Position numbers and translations under genes: made by a program. From an uncultured Bryobacterales bacterium (lineage in GTDB: Bacteria > Acidobacteriota > Terriglobia > Bryobacterales > UBA6623): a stretch of DNA of 64,000 nucleotides. The stretch lies in NCBI GenBank assembly GCA_951813605.1, contig OX638379.1, forward strand, positions 5,530,062 through 5,594,061. Direction: 5' to 3'. The notes beneath the pieces were generated by a model, which worked only from the letters and a program-made list of their open reading frames with translations, was not told the DNA's origin and ran no database searches. Shown here piece by piece: positions 26,438 through 36,090 of the stretch (position 1 is its first letter; every line of letters begins with the position of its first letter).

Positions 26438-27340
26438 ATGCTGACGTTTCAGGACATCGTGATGCGCCTCAAGGTGTATTGGGCGCGCCAGGGCTGCATT
26501 GTACAAGAGCCGTTCGACTGCGAGGTCGGCGCCGGGACGATGTGCCCGGAGACCTTCCTGCGCGTGCTGGGCCCGGACCCCTACCGCGTCGCGTACGTGC
26601 AGCCCAGCCGTCGCCCAGCGGACGGGCGCTACGGAGAGAATCCCAACCGGCTCTACAAGCACATGCAGTTGCAAGTGATTCTCAAGCCGGCGCCCGAAGA
26701 CGTGGTGGAACTCTACTTGAAGAGCTTGGAGGAGATCGGGATCGATCTCTCCCGGCACGACTGCAAGCTGGAGGAGGACAACTGGGAATCGCCGACTCTC
26801 GGCGCGTGGGGCGTGGGCTGGCAAGTCATGCTCGATGGCCTCGAGATTACGCAATTCACGTACTTCCAGCAATGCGGCGGGCTTGACCTTGATGTAGTGC
26901 CCGCCGAGCTCACTTACGGACTCGAGCGACTGGCGGCGTTCATCCAGAATGTCGACAGCATCTACGAAATCCGCTGGAACGACCGCTGGACTTACGCCGA
27001 TGTGAGACTCGCTGACGAGGAGCAGTACTCCACGTACAACTTCGAGGAGGCTGACGTGGAATTCGTCTGGAAGGAATTCGACCTGCACGAGGCCGAATGC
27101 CGACGGCTCTTGGGACGGTACGGAGATAGTTCCGATCCCGTCGATCGGCGCCGATTCCCGCTACTCGCTGCCTTTGATCAGACGCTGAAGTGCTCCCATC
27201 TTTTCAACACATTGCAAGCTCGCGGCGCGATCAGCGTAACCGAGCGGGCTCAAGTGATCCAACGGGTGCGCAACCTCGCGGTCGGAGTTGCCACTGCTTG
27301 GGTGCACCAGCAGCGAGCGGCCCGCGACGAGGCGGCATGA
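26438..27340 (+). CDS. glyQ: Glycyl-tRNA synthetase alpha subunit
   Basis: About 300 residues, normal length. Motifs of the heterotetrameric bacterial GlyRS alpha chain are intact: YWARQGCIVQEPFDCEVGAG, TFLRVLGPDPYRVAYVQPSR, PADGRYGENPNRLYKHMQLQ and WEVMLDG-type GWQVMLDGLEITQFTYFQQ. It charges tRNA-Gly together with GlyS. The ATG at 26438 (MLTFQDIV) fits the family start; GTG at 26432 or TTG at 26405 are alternatives, and a GGGGG run upstream may act as ribosome-binding site. The stop overlaps the glyS start by 4 nt (ATGA), giving translational coupling of the two subunits. Confidence 0.96.
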   Translation: MLTFQDIVMRLKVYWARQGCIVQEPFDCEVGAGTMCPETFLRVLGPDPYRVAYVQPSRRPADGRYGENPNRLYKHMQLQVILKPAPEDVVELYLKSLEEIGIDLSRHDCKLEEDNWESPTLGAWGVGWQVMLDGLEITQFTYFQQCGGLDLDVVPAELTYGLERLAAFIQNVDSIYEIRWNDRWTYADVRLADEEQYSTYNFEEADVEFVWKEFDLHEAECRRLLGRYGDSSDPVDRRRFPLLAAFDQTLKCSHLFNTLQARGAISVTERAQVIQRVRNLAVGVATAWVHQQRAARDEAA

Positions 27341-29415
27341 GCGATCTTCTTCTGGAAGTTGGCACCGAGGAAATCCCGGCCAGGATGATTTCCGGTGCTC
27401 GACGCGACCTGAAGCGCCGGTTCATTGACTGCTTGCGTGACTTGGGCCTGGAAGGCGGCGCGCGAGTCTCGGTCGAAGCGACGCCAAGACGGCTCGCCCT
27501 CTTCGCGGATGGCCTGCCGCGGAAACAGGAGGATCGGGTCGTAACTCTCAGAGGGCCTTCTCGCAAGGTCGGCTTCGACGCTGACGGCAATCCTACCCGC
27601 GCCGCGCTCGGGTTTGCGCGAAAGGCCGGTGTGCCGGTGGGCGAGCTGGAGTCAGGGGCGGACGGCAGGCTGATGCTCCGGCGCCGGATCGCCGGGCGCG
27701 GTACGGGGGGCCTGCTGGCCGAGCGGCTAGCGCAGGTTGTCCTGGCCGTGCGCTTTCCGCGCAGCATGTACTGGGAGGGCAAGGGCAGCCCGCGCTTCAT
27801 TCGCCCGATCCGCTGGGTCGTCGCGCTGCTTGACGGGGAGGTCCTACCGTTCGAACTTGCCGGCGTCGTCTCGGGACACTCTACTTGGGGGCATCGCAGG
27901 CTGGGGTCGGGGCCGCTTGCGGTTAGCGGAGCGGAGAGCTACCGCAGGGCGCTTGGCGACAACGCAGTGATCCTCTCTTCGGAAGAGCGGAGCAGAAAGA
28001 TCCTTTGCGAAGCCGAAGCGATTCTCCCTGCGGGCTGCCGGCTTCGGAAGAACTCGAGGCTCCTCGAGACGTTGGTCAACGAAACTGAGTTCCCAACAGC
28101 CATCCTCGGGAGCTTCGATCCCGGGTACCTTTCCCTTCCCGAGGAAGTGCTCGAGACTGTGATGCTAGTGCATCAAAAGTACTTCGCCGTCGAGGATGGC
28201 AGCGGGGCAATGACGAACCGCTTCGTGGCGGTCGCAAATTCCGGCGGCGACGCGACCGGGGAAATCCAGAGGGGCCATGAGCGGGTGCTGCGAGCTCGGT
28301 TCAACGACGCGCGATTCTTCTGGGACTTTGACCAGCGGAGCACGCTCTTGGAGCGTGTGGAGGATCTAAAGGCCGTCACGTTCCAAGCCGCGCTCGGCAG
28401 CTACTGGGACAAGACCGAGAGCAACCTGGAGGCTGCTCGAGCGCTTGCGATAGCCCTGGGCCTGAACACCGAGGTTGCGGAAAGGGCGCAACGTGCCGTC
28501 CGCCTAGCCAAATGCGACCTGACCACAGAGATGGTGGGGGAGTTCCCCGAGTTGCAAGGCAAGATCGGCGGGCTTTACGCAACCGCTCAAGGAGAAGGCG
28601 GACACGTTGCGCACGCGATCTACGACCACTATCTTCCCTTGGGTGCGGCAGGCCCTGTCCCGCGCTCGACCGCGGGCTGCGTGGCGTCGCTAGCCGACAA
28701 GCTCTCAACGCTCGGAGGCATGTTCGGGCTGGGGCTGATACCGACCAGTTCTAAAGATCCCCTTGCGTTGCGCCGGGCGGCCTTCGGAGTCATTCGAATC
28801 GTCGTGGAAAGCGCGATGCCCGTTTCTCTGAACCGCTTGGTTGAGATCTCACGCGCCGGCAAGCACGAGACTCACCTGCATAGCTATCTTTTGGAGCGCC
28901 TGCGGCACTGGCTCCAGACACGCGGTGGATTTTCCGCCGACGTGGTGCAGGCGGTCTTGGCGGCGTCTGACGCAGTGCCAGTCGATGTCCTGTCGCGTGC
29001 GAGGGCGCTGGCCGCCGTGCGGACGACGCCAGACTTCGAATCCCTCGCGGTAAGTTTCAAGAGGATTCGCAATATCCTCGAGCACGCCGAAGTAGCGGGC
29101 TCAATCGGCGCTCACGAACTGGATACAGATTTGCTTGAACAGGGGGCGGAAGCCGAGTTGCATGCCGCCCTGCAATCCGTGGCCATCCGGATTGCCGAAC
29201 ACAACGCCCGCCAAGACTATGAAGCGTCACTTCGAGAGATCGCCGTGCTTCGGCCCGCGCTGGATCGCTATTTTGACGATGTGCTCGTCATGACCGACGA
29301 CGAGGCGGTGCGTCGGAATCGGCTGGCATTCCTCGCCGGGCTCCTGGTGAAACTCTCGACGATCGCGGATTTCGCAATAATCGCGCCGGATCCGGCCGGG
29401 AAGAAGCGGCGCTAG
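27337..29415 (+). CDS. glyS: Glycyl-tRNA synthetase beta subunit
   Basis: A 692-residue protein of normal family length, partner of GlyQ. It opens with MSDLLLEVGTEEIPARMI, the characteristic GlyS start, and contains FPRSMYWEGKGSPRFIRPIR, VLETVMLVHQKYFAVED, FVAVANSGG and RVLRARFNDARFFWDFD. The C-terminal part matches the anticodon-binding (DALR) region with VLVMTDDEAVRRNRLAFLAG. The beta subunit binds tRNA-Gly; the alpha subunit forms the adenylate. It begins inside the glyQ stop codon (ATGA). The convergent isomerase-like gene ends only 9 nt away, leaving no room for a separate terminator. Confidence 0.96.
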   Translation: MSDLLLEVGTEEIPARMISGARRDLKRRFIDCLRDLGLEGGARVSVEATPRRLALFADGLPRKQEDRVVTLRGPSRKVGFDADGNPTRAALGFARKAGVPVGELESGADGRLMLRRRIAGRGTGGLLAERLAQVVLAVRFPRSMYWEGKGSPRFIRPIRWVVALLDGEVLPFELAGVVSGHSTWGHRRLGSGPLAVSGAESYRRALGDNAVILSSEERSRKILCEAEAILPAGCRLRKNSRLLETLVNETEFPTAILGSFDPGYLSLPEEVLETVMLVHQKYFAVEDGSGAMTNRFVAVANSGGDATGEIQRGHERVLRARFNDARFFWDFDQRSTLLERVEDLKAVTFQAALGSYWDKTESNLEAARALAIALGLNTEVAERAQRAVRLAKCDLTTEMVGEFPELQGKIGGLYATAQGEGGHVAHAIYDHYLPLGAAGPVPRSTAGCVASLADKLSTLGGMFGLGLIPTSSKDPLALRRAAFGVIRIVVESAMPVSLNRLVEISRAGKHETHLHSYLLERLRHWLQTRGGFSADVVQAVLAASDAVPVDVLSRARALAAVRTTPDFESLAVSFKRIRNILEHAEVAGSIGAHELDTDLLEQGAEAELHAALQSVAIRIAEHNARQDYEASLREIAVLRPALDRYFDDVLVMTDDEAVRRNRLAFLAGLLVKLSTIADFAIIAPDPAGKKRR

Positions 29416-29424
29416 GATCGGCAG

Positions 29425-30354
29425 TTAGAGCCCGTCGCTTTCCGGGATGAACTGGCGCAGGAAGCGGGCGCTCTGTCGTAGCGACAGCATGCGGGCTTGC
29501 AGAGAGCCTTCGTAGGATCGGTCCTCCACCTCCACGCAAACAGGCCCGTCGTAGCCGGTCGACGTGAGGACCGAGAAGAACTGCCTCCAATCGACATCCC
29601 CTAGCCCGGGCAGCTTGGGCGTGTGGAATTCCAGCGGGTAGGCCAGTATTCCCACGTCGTTTAGCAGGTGCCGGTCGACGCGCACGTCTTTGGCATGCAC
29701 ATGGAATATCCGCTCGCGAAAGTCCCGCAAGGGCGCGATTGCGTCCATCTGCATCCAAGTCGGATGCGAAGGGTCGTAGTTGAGTCCGAACGAGGCACTC
29801 GGGATGTCGTCGAACATGCGCCTCCAAATCGCTGGCGAGCAGGCGAGATTCTTGCCGCCCGGCCACTCGTCCCGCGTGAAGATCATGGGGCAGTTCTCGA
29901 TGCCGATGCGAACACCGCGTCCCTCCGCGAAGGCAACCAGCGGACGCCAGATATCGAGGAAGCGTGGCCAGTTTGCTTCGACGGATTGCGTCCAGTCCCT
30001 CCCGACGAAAGTATTGACAGTCGATAGGCCCAGCGTCTGCGCCGCTTGGATGACACGGCGGAGGTGCTCTTGCGCGACAGTGGCTTCCTCGGGGTCGTGC
30101 GAGAGCGGATTCGGGTAGTAGCCCAGACCGCTGATCCCGACGCCGTGGCGGTGCAGTGCTTCGCGAACGGATTCAGCGGCCGCGGAGTCCATTGCGGCGA
30201 CGTCGATGTGGGTGACCCCCGCGTATCGGCGTTCGGCCTTGCCTGGCGGCCAACACATGACCTCGATGCAGTCATATCCTTCCCCGGCCCCAATGCTGCA
30301 GACTTCGTCGAACGATAACTCGGGAAGGATGGCGCTAACGAATCCCAGTTCCAT
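29425..30354 (-). CDS. Sugar phosphate isomerase/epimerase (xylose isomerase-like TIM barrel)
   Basis: A 309-residue AP_endonuc_2-type TIM barrel. Conserved stretches include MELGFVSAILPELSFDEV, YDCIEVMCWPPGKAERRY, VGISGLGYYPNPLSHD, FAEGRGVRIGIENCPMI (metal-ligand Glu), FGLNYDPSHPTWMQMD (Asp/His ligands), IFHVHAKDVRVD and GPVCVEVEDRSY. The residues expected for a divalent metal site are all there. Such proteins isomerise or epimerise sugars or inositol derivatives in the cytoplasm; the substrate is unknown. In this bacterial group they often accompany Gfo/Idh/MocA oxidoreductases, but none is adjacent here. Single gene, convergent with glyS. Confidence 0.88.
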   Translation of the reverse strand: MELGFVSAILPELSFDEVCSIGAGEGYDCIEVMCWPPGKAERRYAGVTHIDVAAMDSAAAESVREALHRHGVGISGLGYYPNPLSHDPEEATVAQEHLRRVIQAAQTLGLSTVNTFVGRDWTQSVEANWPRFLDIWRPLVAFAEGRGVRIGIENCPMIFTRDEWPGGKNLACSPAIWRRMFDDIPSASFGLNYDPSHPTWMQMDAIAPLRDFRERIFHVHAKDVRVDRHLLNDVGILAYPLEFHTPKLPGLGDVDWRQFFSVLTSTGYDGPVCVEVEDRSYEGSLQARMLSLRQSARFLRQFIPESDGL

Positions 30355-30959
30355 ACCCGTTCAGCGTACTGCAACAACATCTGACACCTCTGAACGGGCA
30401 ACGATCGTCGTGTGCGAGCACGCCCTCGTGGCAGACTGCAGGTTCACGAGGGCATTCGTCAGGATCCTGGCCGCTGCCGCTAGAAGCCTTGCGCAGGCAT
30501 CCAAGAAGCTGCGCGGCACAATTCGGGGTTACGGCATTAGATCTAATTGGAGAGGTATTTGCGGCTCCCGTCGGATCCGATCTCGGCGAGCACTCGGTGC
30601 GTTGTTTTGAGGGAAGCCAACGCTCTGTAGGACTTGTCGCGCGGCGACGGGTCCCGACGATTCGATGTAGATTTCACTCTGGCCGCCGGGCGTTCACACC
30701 GGACTATGCGCCCGCTGTCTAACGACGGCATCGGCAATCGAGTGCGCACCTCGAATCCGCCCTGCAATGATGCAGACATCCGGTTGTCAGTCCGCGCTCC
30801 GGAAGAGCCCCGAGCAATGCCCGGGCGCACCGTCCCCACTGCGGGCATTAGCATCGCGAAGACGGGCCTGTGCTTCGCGACTATCCCTTTCCCATCACCT
30901 TCAATTGGGGCTCATTTCCCAACTCAATAAACATCCTGATTCCCTAGCAAATGCATCCA
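30355..30959. other. Non-coding stretch before the transposase relic
   Basis: About 600 nt with no recognisable gene on either strand. It precedes a recognisable transposase remnant and may include the eroded 5' part of the same element, but no terminal inverted repeats were found. Confidence 0.4.
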
Positions 30960-31290
30960 TTTCCAAGGGGCCGAGCGTCGAGTTGGCGCGCCGGGATAGG
31001 GAGTATCTCGAGCCGGGGACCAGCGTCATGTCGGACGGACTGGCTTGCTTTCGGGGCGTCGAGGCTGCCGGCACGAAGCGACCGTGACGCACGGGGGCCT
31101 GGCAGCTGCGAGACCGCCGGGGCTGACGTAGGTGAACACCCTGCTGGGAAACCTGAAGCGCTCCCTGGACCGCTTCTACCACTTGATCGAGCCGAAGTAT
31201 CTGGCGCGTTATTCGGCGAGATTCCAATACCGCTTCAATCGCCGCTACGATCTGGCGGCCTGTGCGCGCGCTCGGATAATCCAGGGCAAG
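30960..31290 (+). pseudogene. Relic of an IS1595/ISXO2-type transposase
   Basis: The catalytic-domain end of an IS1595-family transposase is spread over two frames. The first reads REYLEPGTSVMSDGLACFRG, with the Asp of the conserved SDGLACF motif, then loses frame near 31070. The other frame continues HEATVTHGGLAAARPPGLT, meets a TAG at 31129-31131 exactly where relatives have Trp, and goes on with VNTLLGNLKRSLDRFYHLIE and ARFQYRFNRRYDLAA. The N-terminal zinc-finger half is missing. The element cannot move. It shows that mobile DNA once inserted just upstream of the TonB-receptor operon. Confidence 0.75.
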
Positions 31291-31500
31291 CGACAACCCG
31301 GCCCGGCAGAGAGCCAGGCCGCAGCCTTCTCCGCGACGATTCCGGCTCTCGAATTGGCTGGCCTGTCTGGAGGTAGCCGGCTCCGCTCACGACGACAGCG
31401 GTCATCCGCTTGTGCTTCGACCTAAAGCCGATTGCGTCTCAAACCAGGATGCAGTTACTAGCGAATCAGGATAAACATTGCAGAACAGCCGGAATTTCAC

Positions 31501-31528
31501 TTGACAATTAATCCCTTTGTGTTGCAAT
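31501..31528 (+). promoter_or_regulatory. Candidate sigma-70 promoter of the TonB-receptor operon
   Basis: A perfect -35 hexamer TTGACA (31501-31506) is followed after 16 nt by TGCAAT (31523-31528), four of six -10 matches. It lies about 100 nt upstream of the ATG at 31626, in an AT-richer patch than its surroundings. Confidence 0.45.
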
Positions 31529-31625
31529 GGACCCGAGTGTTGTGGAGGGGGGTTCAAGTGACTTCTAGAGTCCGCAAAGTGCGGCTCCATGAAGCCCCAG
31601 CCACTCACCGGAAGGGCGCAAAATC

Positions 31626-34600
31626 ATGACAAGAATTCTAGTCACGAGTTGTCTCGTCTGTGCGGCACTGCTCTGCGTGCCGCCGGGCGTGTCCCAAACT
31701 ACGCAGGGACAGTTGAACGGTCGGGTCACGGATATCTCGGGAGCCGTTATTCCAGGGGCTCAGATTTCAACCGCCAATCTCGCGACGGGCGTGCAATTTC
31801 AAACTGTCGCGAACGAGGCGGGTCAGTTCGTAATCTACTTGCCCGTCGCAACGTACGACATGCGTGTTTCCTCCCCTGGATTTGCGTCGCAGGCGATCAG
31901 CGGAGTCTTGATCTCGGCAGCCTCTACGACAACGATCAACACGGAACTGCAAGTGGAGGCTGTAGCGGAAGAGGTTCAGGTGAGTGCGACACTCGCGACG
32001 CTGGAGACCTCGGACACTTCCGTCGGAGTGAATGTCGAAGAGAGGCTCTTGCGCGATGTCCCTGTACCCGTGGCGGGAAACAAGCGACGCCCTTATCAGT
32101 ACATTGCCCTCTCTCCGACGGTCAATACCAATGGCTTCAATCAGATAGCAGGCAGTCGAGTCAACACCAACGTGATTCTGCTGGATGGCTTGGGAACCGA
32201 CATCGGCAATCAGGGCTTCGGAGAGGACGCGGCGAACAACGAGCCAACCGTCGAGGCGATTGGCGAGTACAAGATCTTGCTCAATGCAACCGCCGCCGAA
32301 TACGGGCGCACGTCCGGGGCGGTGCTTACCTACGCCACCAAGTCCGGCTCGAACGAGTTTCACGGATCGACGTGGAACTACCACAATAATTCGGTGTTGA
32401 CAGCGCGGCCTTGGAGCGCGGCGAACCGCGGCAATAGCCGCTCCAACGAATTTGGAGTAGCCACCGGTGGCCCGGTAGTGTTCCCCGGATACAGCGGCCG
32501 TAACCGAACGTTCTTCTGGACCACTTTGAACGCCTACCGTCAAGGGGCTACCGGGGCTCCCGGGGGCCTGCAGTCCGTGCCCACCTCAGCTATGAGACAA
32601 GGAGATTTTTCTGCCATTGGGAACCTCCTTTACGACATAAAGGACCGGTTCAACGATGCGGACGGCACGGTTCGACGTCGGCCTTTCCAGAACAACACGA
32701 TTCCGATGAGCCGCTTGAGTCAGGTCACGGCGAACGTCATGTCGCTGCTGCCGCTTCCGAACAGGGGTGACGATCCGGAATTGAATTATGTCGGCCAGTC
32801 CACCGGCTCGTACAAGCCTTGGGACGTGACTGTGAAAATTGACCACAACTTCAACGTCGAGCACCGGATCTCGGGTTTCTACCAACGCGGGATCCAACCC
32901 CGTCTCAGCACGGACCGCGTGCTTGGACCGGAATTCGGCGAAACCAATTTCAATACGATCAATCGCATGCGACTCGACTACACTTGGATGATCAAGCCCA
33001 GTCTGATCAACACGTTTCTGTTCGGTATGAACAAAAACAGTTTCGGGAGAGAACGGGCCAATTTCGGACAGGACATCGGGCGGCAGTTCGGCATTCTAGG
33101 CATGCCGGATCCTAATTGTCCCGAAATTCTCTTGAACCGCGCCGGTCGCGGCCAAGTCGATATCTGCGGCAGGGCCCCTGCACAAACTGACAACAACACG
33201 ATCACGAACTTGAGCAACACGATGCTCTGGAACAAAGGCAACCATACGATCAAGTTCGGTTACCAGATGCAGAATTGGCGTGCGGATCGAACCGACTTGG
33301 GCGGCGTTTCCGGCGGCATAACGGTAAGCGCCGCGGGAACGTACTTTTTCAACAGAGGCGGAAACACCCGAGATACCAATGGACAAGGCGGTTTTCACCT
33401 GGCGGACTTTTTCCTAGGATTGCCTACATTTGTCGGAACCGTGAGCGCGCTTGAGTTGCGAGAGCGTGAGCAGTATCACGGATTCTTCGTGCAGGACGAC
33501 TGGAAAGTCACTCCGAAGCTGACATTGAACTTGGGTCTGCGATGGGACATCAACGTACCATTCAGCGAAGAGAGCGCTCAATACACGGGGCTTGATCCGC
33601 TGCTTCCGAATCCGGGCGCGTCCGGGCACCCCGGGGCACTCACCTATTACGGCGAGGGACCGGGCCGAAACGGCATCCATCGGCCAGGTGTGATCAATTA
33701 CAACGACTTCGGCCCGCGGCTCGGTCTTGCCTATCAAATCGACGACAAGACCGTCTTCCGAGGATTTGCAGGCGTTTTGCAGATCGGAGTTACCAACGGA
33801 AACGCTCGTTTCATCAACCGTACGGGGCACGCGGCCTCTGGGAGCCCGTTGCCCAACCCCGATCCGTTCGGCGTGTACTTCGAATGGGATAATCCTTTCC
33901 CTAGCGATGTCCTTGGAGAGATCCCCAATACCGACCCCGCCTTCCGGAACAACCAGAACTTCCAGAATTGGATGAGAGGCACGGAAATCGGAAAATCCAC
34001 CGAACTCTACAACATCAGCGCCGGCTTCCAGCGGCAGGTCGGACGTGACCTTCTTCTGGAAACTACGTTCTTCGCGAACCTCATGCGCCACGGGAGCGAC
34101 CACGATCCCGTAAACCAGTTACATCCAGATTATTTTCACTTGGGTCCGTTGCTCAATCTTCCGATTACGCACCCCGACGTGGCGGCTGCCGGCTTCTCGA
34201 AGCCTTATCCGGAGTTCCCCGGCGACCTGACCCTGTCCCGGGCTCTGCGGCCGTTCCCCCAGTTTGCCAGCATTACCAACGATGCCTCGATTCGAACCAA
34301 GGCCAACTACCACGCCGTGATGTTCAAGGCCCAGAAGCGGTACTCCAACGGGCTGTCGTTCCTAGCCCACTGGACGATCTCGAAGCACCTTGGGGACACT
34401 GACTGGAGACCGGGCGCGTTCGGAAGCTGGCCCCGGCATCAATATAACCGGAAGCTCGACAAGTCGGTGGAGCGTTTCGACACGCCGCAGCGGCTAGTCC
34501 TCAATTACTCTTATGAACTGCCCTTCGGCCCTGAAAAGAAATGGGGCGGCAATAGCGGCGTTAGCAAATACCTGCTAGGCGGCTGGTCAGTTGCGGGCGT

Positions 34601-35099
34601 ACACGAGTACATGAGCGGGTACCCTGTCGCGATGGGCGGTGGGCTCTCGATTGGCATACCTGGCGGACCCGGCGGTAGACCCAATCGCGTTCAGGGCGTG
34701 CCGATCCGCAGCAACATTAGTTGTGCGGACCTGGAATTCGGGAATCCACAGAGGAATTACCTTCTCAATGCGGGCAACCCTGGGCAGGCGGCCAGGACAG
34801 GCCGGCCACTGCCGTTCGAACCCGAAGGGGACTATCAAATTGGCAATGCCCCGATCAGGGATCAGTCGGCTCGCCAGTGCGGGAACTTGAATGAGAACTT
34901 CAGCCTTCTCAAGGTGATACCGGTGACGGAACGGATCCAGATTCGAATCGGGGCCGACTGCTTCAACTGTTTCAACCGGCATCGATTCATCACATTCAAA
35001 TTCGGTCAATCGAACTCGGGCACGTCATTCGGGGAAATCCAACCTGACCAGCCATTCGGGCCACGCGTCATACAACTCAGAGCGAGGGTACAGTGGTGA
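31626..35099 (+). CDS. TonB-dependent receptor, Oar-like, with carboxypeptidase regulatory-like domain
   Basis: A 1157-residue outer-membrane protein. A signal peptide (about 1-24) is followed by a CarboxypepD_reg-like beta domain (about 27-110, QGQLNGRVTDISGAVIPGA), then a plug with GSRVNTNVILLDGLGTDIG and EYGRTSGAVLTYATKSGSN. The rest is a long beta-barrel with alternating aromatic strands, ending IQLRARVQW; the terminal aromatic residue is typical for outer-membrane insertion. Such receptors are abundant in Solibacter-like Acidobacteriota and import or bind large, mostly carbohydrate, substrates using TonB energy; the ligand here is unknown. It is the first gene of a tight six-gene run; the next gene starts one base after its stop. 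Confidence 0.93.
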   Translation: MTRILVTSCLVCAALLCVPPGVSQTTQGQLNGRVTDISGAVIPGAQISTANLATGVQFQTVANEAGQFVIYLPVATYDMRVSSPGFASQAISGVLISAASTTTINTELQVEAVAEEVQVSATLATLETSDTSVGVNVEERLLRDVPVPVAGNKRRPYQYIALSPTVNTNGFNQIAGSRVNTNVILLDGLGTDIGNQGFGEDAANNEPTVEAIGEYKILLNATAAEYGRTSGAVLTYATKSGSNEFHGSTWNYHNNSVLTARPWSAANRGNSRSNEFGVATGGPVVFPGYSGRNRTFFWTTLNAYRQGATGAPGGLQSVPTSAMRQGDFSAIGNLLYDIKDRFNDADGTVRRRPFQNNTIPMSRLSQVTANVMSLLPLPNRGDDPELNYVGQSTGSYKPWDVTVKIDHNFNVEHRISGFYQRGIQPRLSTDRVLGPEFGETNFNTINRMRLDYTWMIKPSLINTFLFGMNKNSFGRERANFGQDIGRQFGILGMPDPNCPEILLNRAGRGQVDICGRAPAQTDNNTITNLSNTMLWNKGNHTIKFGYQMQNWRADRTDLGGVSGGITVSAAGTYFFNRGGNTRDTNGQGGFHLADFFLGLPTFVGTVSALELREREQYHGFFVQDDWKVTPKLTLNLGLRWDINVPFSEESAQYTGLDPLLPNPGASGHPGALTYYGEGPGRNGIHRPGVINYNDFGPRLGLAYQIDDKTVFRGFAGVLQIGVTNGNARFINRTGHAASGSPLPNPDPFGVYFEWDNPFPSDVLGEIPNTDPAFRNNQNFQNWMRGTEIGKSTELYNISAGFQRQVGRDLLLETTFFANLMRHGSDHDPVNQLHPDYFHLGPLLNLPITHPDVAAAGFSKPYPEFPGDLTLSRALRPFPQFASITNDASIRTKANYHAVMFKAQKRYSNGLSFLAHWTISKHLGDTDWRPGAFGSWPRHQYNRKLDKSVERFDTPQRLVLNYSYELPFGPEKKWGGNSGVSKYLLGGWSVAGVHEYMSGYPVAMGGGLSIGIPGGPGGRPNRVQGVPIRSNISCADLEFGNPQRNYLLNAGNPGQAARTGRPLPFEPEGDYQIGNAPIRDQSARQCGNLNENFSLLKVIPVTERIQIRIGADCFNCFNRHRFITFKFGQSNSGTSFGEIQPDQPFGPRVIQLRARVQW

Positions 35100-35100
35100 C

Positions 35101-36090
35101 GTGAAGGTCGGTTCGGTCCGGCACCCCTCGGCCCGGTGCGAAGGCCGCGTCGCGGGGGGATTGAGTGTCAGGGCAAGGCTCCTCGTTCTGCTTGCGCTTG
35201 CATCCGCCGGTTCCGGCCTTGCCTCGGAGTGTGAACGGCCACAAGATTGGCCTTCCCTGCTTCAGCGTTTCTCCGATACTGTTGCGCGACACGATTGGGG
35301 CGCTCTCCTTCAGCTCGGAGACGAAACTATCCAGGCCTGCCCCTCGTCTCCAAGAGGCCACTACTGGCAGGGAGTGGCCCGCTTCAACTCGGGACGGTTT
35401 TTTGCGGCAGTCCGTTCGCTGCGAACGTCGCTGCAGATCGAACCGAACGGACGCACACACCTAGCGTTGGCCCAAGCTTACTCTGAATTGGACCAGAAGA
35501 GGTTCGCCCGCGAAGAGTTCGAGCAAGCGAAGAGCATGCAGCCGACGGACCCTTCCGTGTATTTCGTGGAAGGCAAGTATTTCTACCAGAAAGAGAGTCG
35601 GATCGACTTGGCGGAGCGAGCGATTCGCAGGGCCCTTGAGCTTCGACCGGACCACGTTCCGTCCCTGTGTTACTTGGCGCTGTGCTTGAGCGCCGGGGAG
35701 CGGAAAGCGGAGGCGGAAGGAGCCTTGCTGCAGGCAATCGCGATCGCGCGCGCGAGAGGCAGCGCCGATTTGCTCGTCCACGAGTTGCTGGCAGAGCTGT
35801 ACATCGAGATGCAACAGGCCGAGAAGGCGTATTCGCAAGCGAGCAGGGCGGTGGAAATCAACCCTGGATCGACGAAGGCGCAGTTCCTCCTCGGTAAGGC
35901 GGCATGGATGCTGAAGCGTTCGGAAAGGGCGATTGGCGCTTTCGAACGAGCTATCCATTTGGACGATAGTTATCCGGAGCCCAGATACCTATTGGGGCAA
36001 GTTCTGTTGAGTACCGGTCAGCGCCGGAGAGCCAGGCAAGAGCTGGCAAGCTTCCGTGAACTGGAGAGGCTCTATGGCCGCGCGCGGTAA
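35101..36090 (+). CDS. Exported TPR-repeat protein (operon gene 2)
   Basis: A 329-residue protein beginning with GTG one base after the receptor stop. A hydrophobic leader lies around residues 22-40 (VRARLLVLLALASAGSGLA). The remainder is tetratricopeptide-type helical repeats: GHYWQGVARFNSGRFFAAVR, THLALAQAYSELDQKRFARE, VYFVEGKYFYQKESRIDLAE, PSLCYLALCLSAGERKAEAE, LLAELYIEMQQAEKAYSQA and AQFLLGKAAWMLKRSERAIG. TPR arrays bind protein partners; the partners here are likely the other exported products of the operon. It has no catalytic motif. Confidence 0.87.
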   Translation: MKVGSVRHPSARCEGRVAGGLSVRARLLVLLALASAGSGLASECERPQDWPSLLQRFSDTVARHDWGALLQLGDETIQACPSSPRGHYWQGVARFNSGRFFAAVRSLRTSLQIEPNGRTHLALAQAYSELDQKRFAREEFEQAKSMQPTDPSVYFVEGKYFYQKESRIDLAERAIRRALELRPDHVPSLCYLALCLSAGERKAEAEGALLQAIAIARARGSADLLVHELLAELYIEMQQAEKAYSQASRAVEINPGSTKAQFLLGKAAWMLKRSERAIGAFERAIHLDDSYPEPRYLLGQVLLSTGQRRRARQELASFRELERLYGRAR

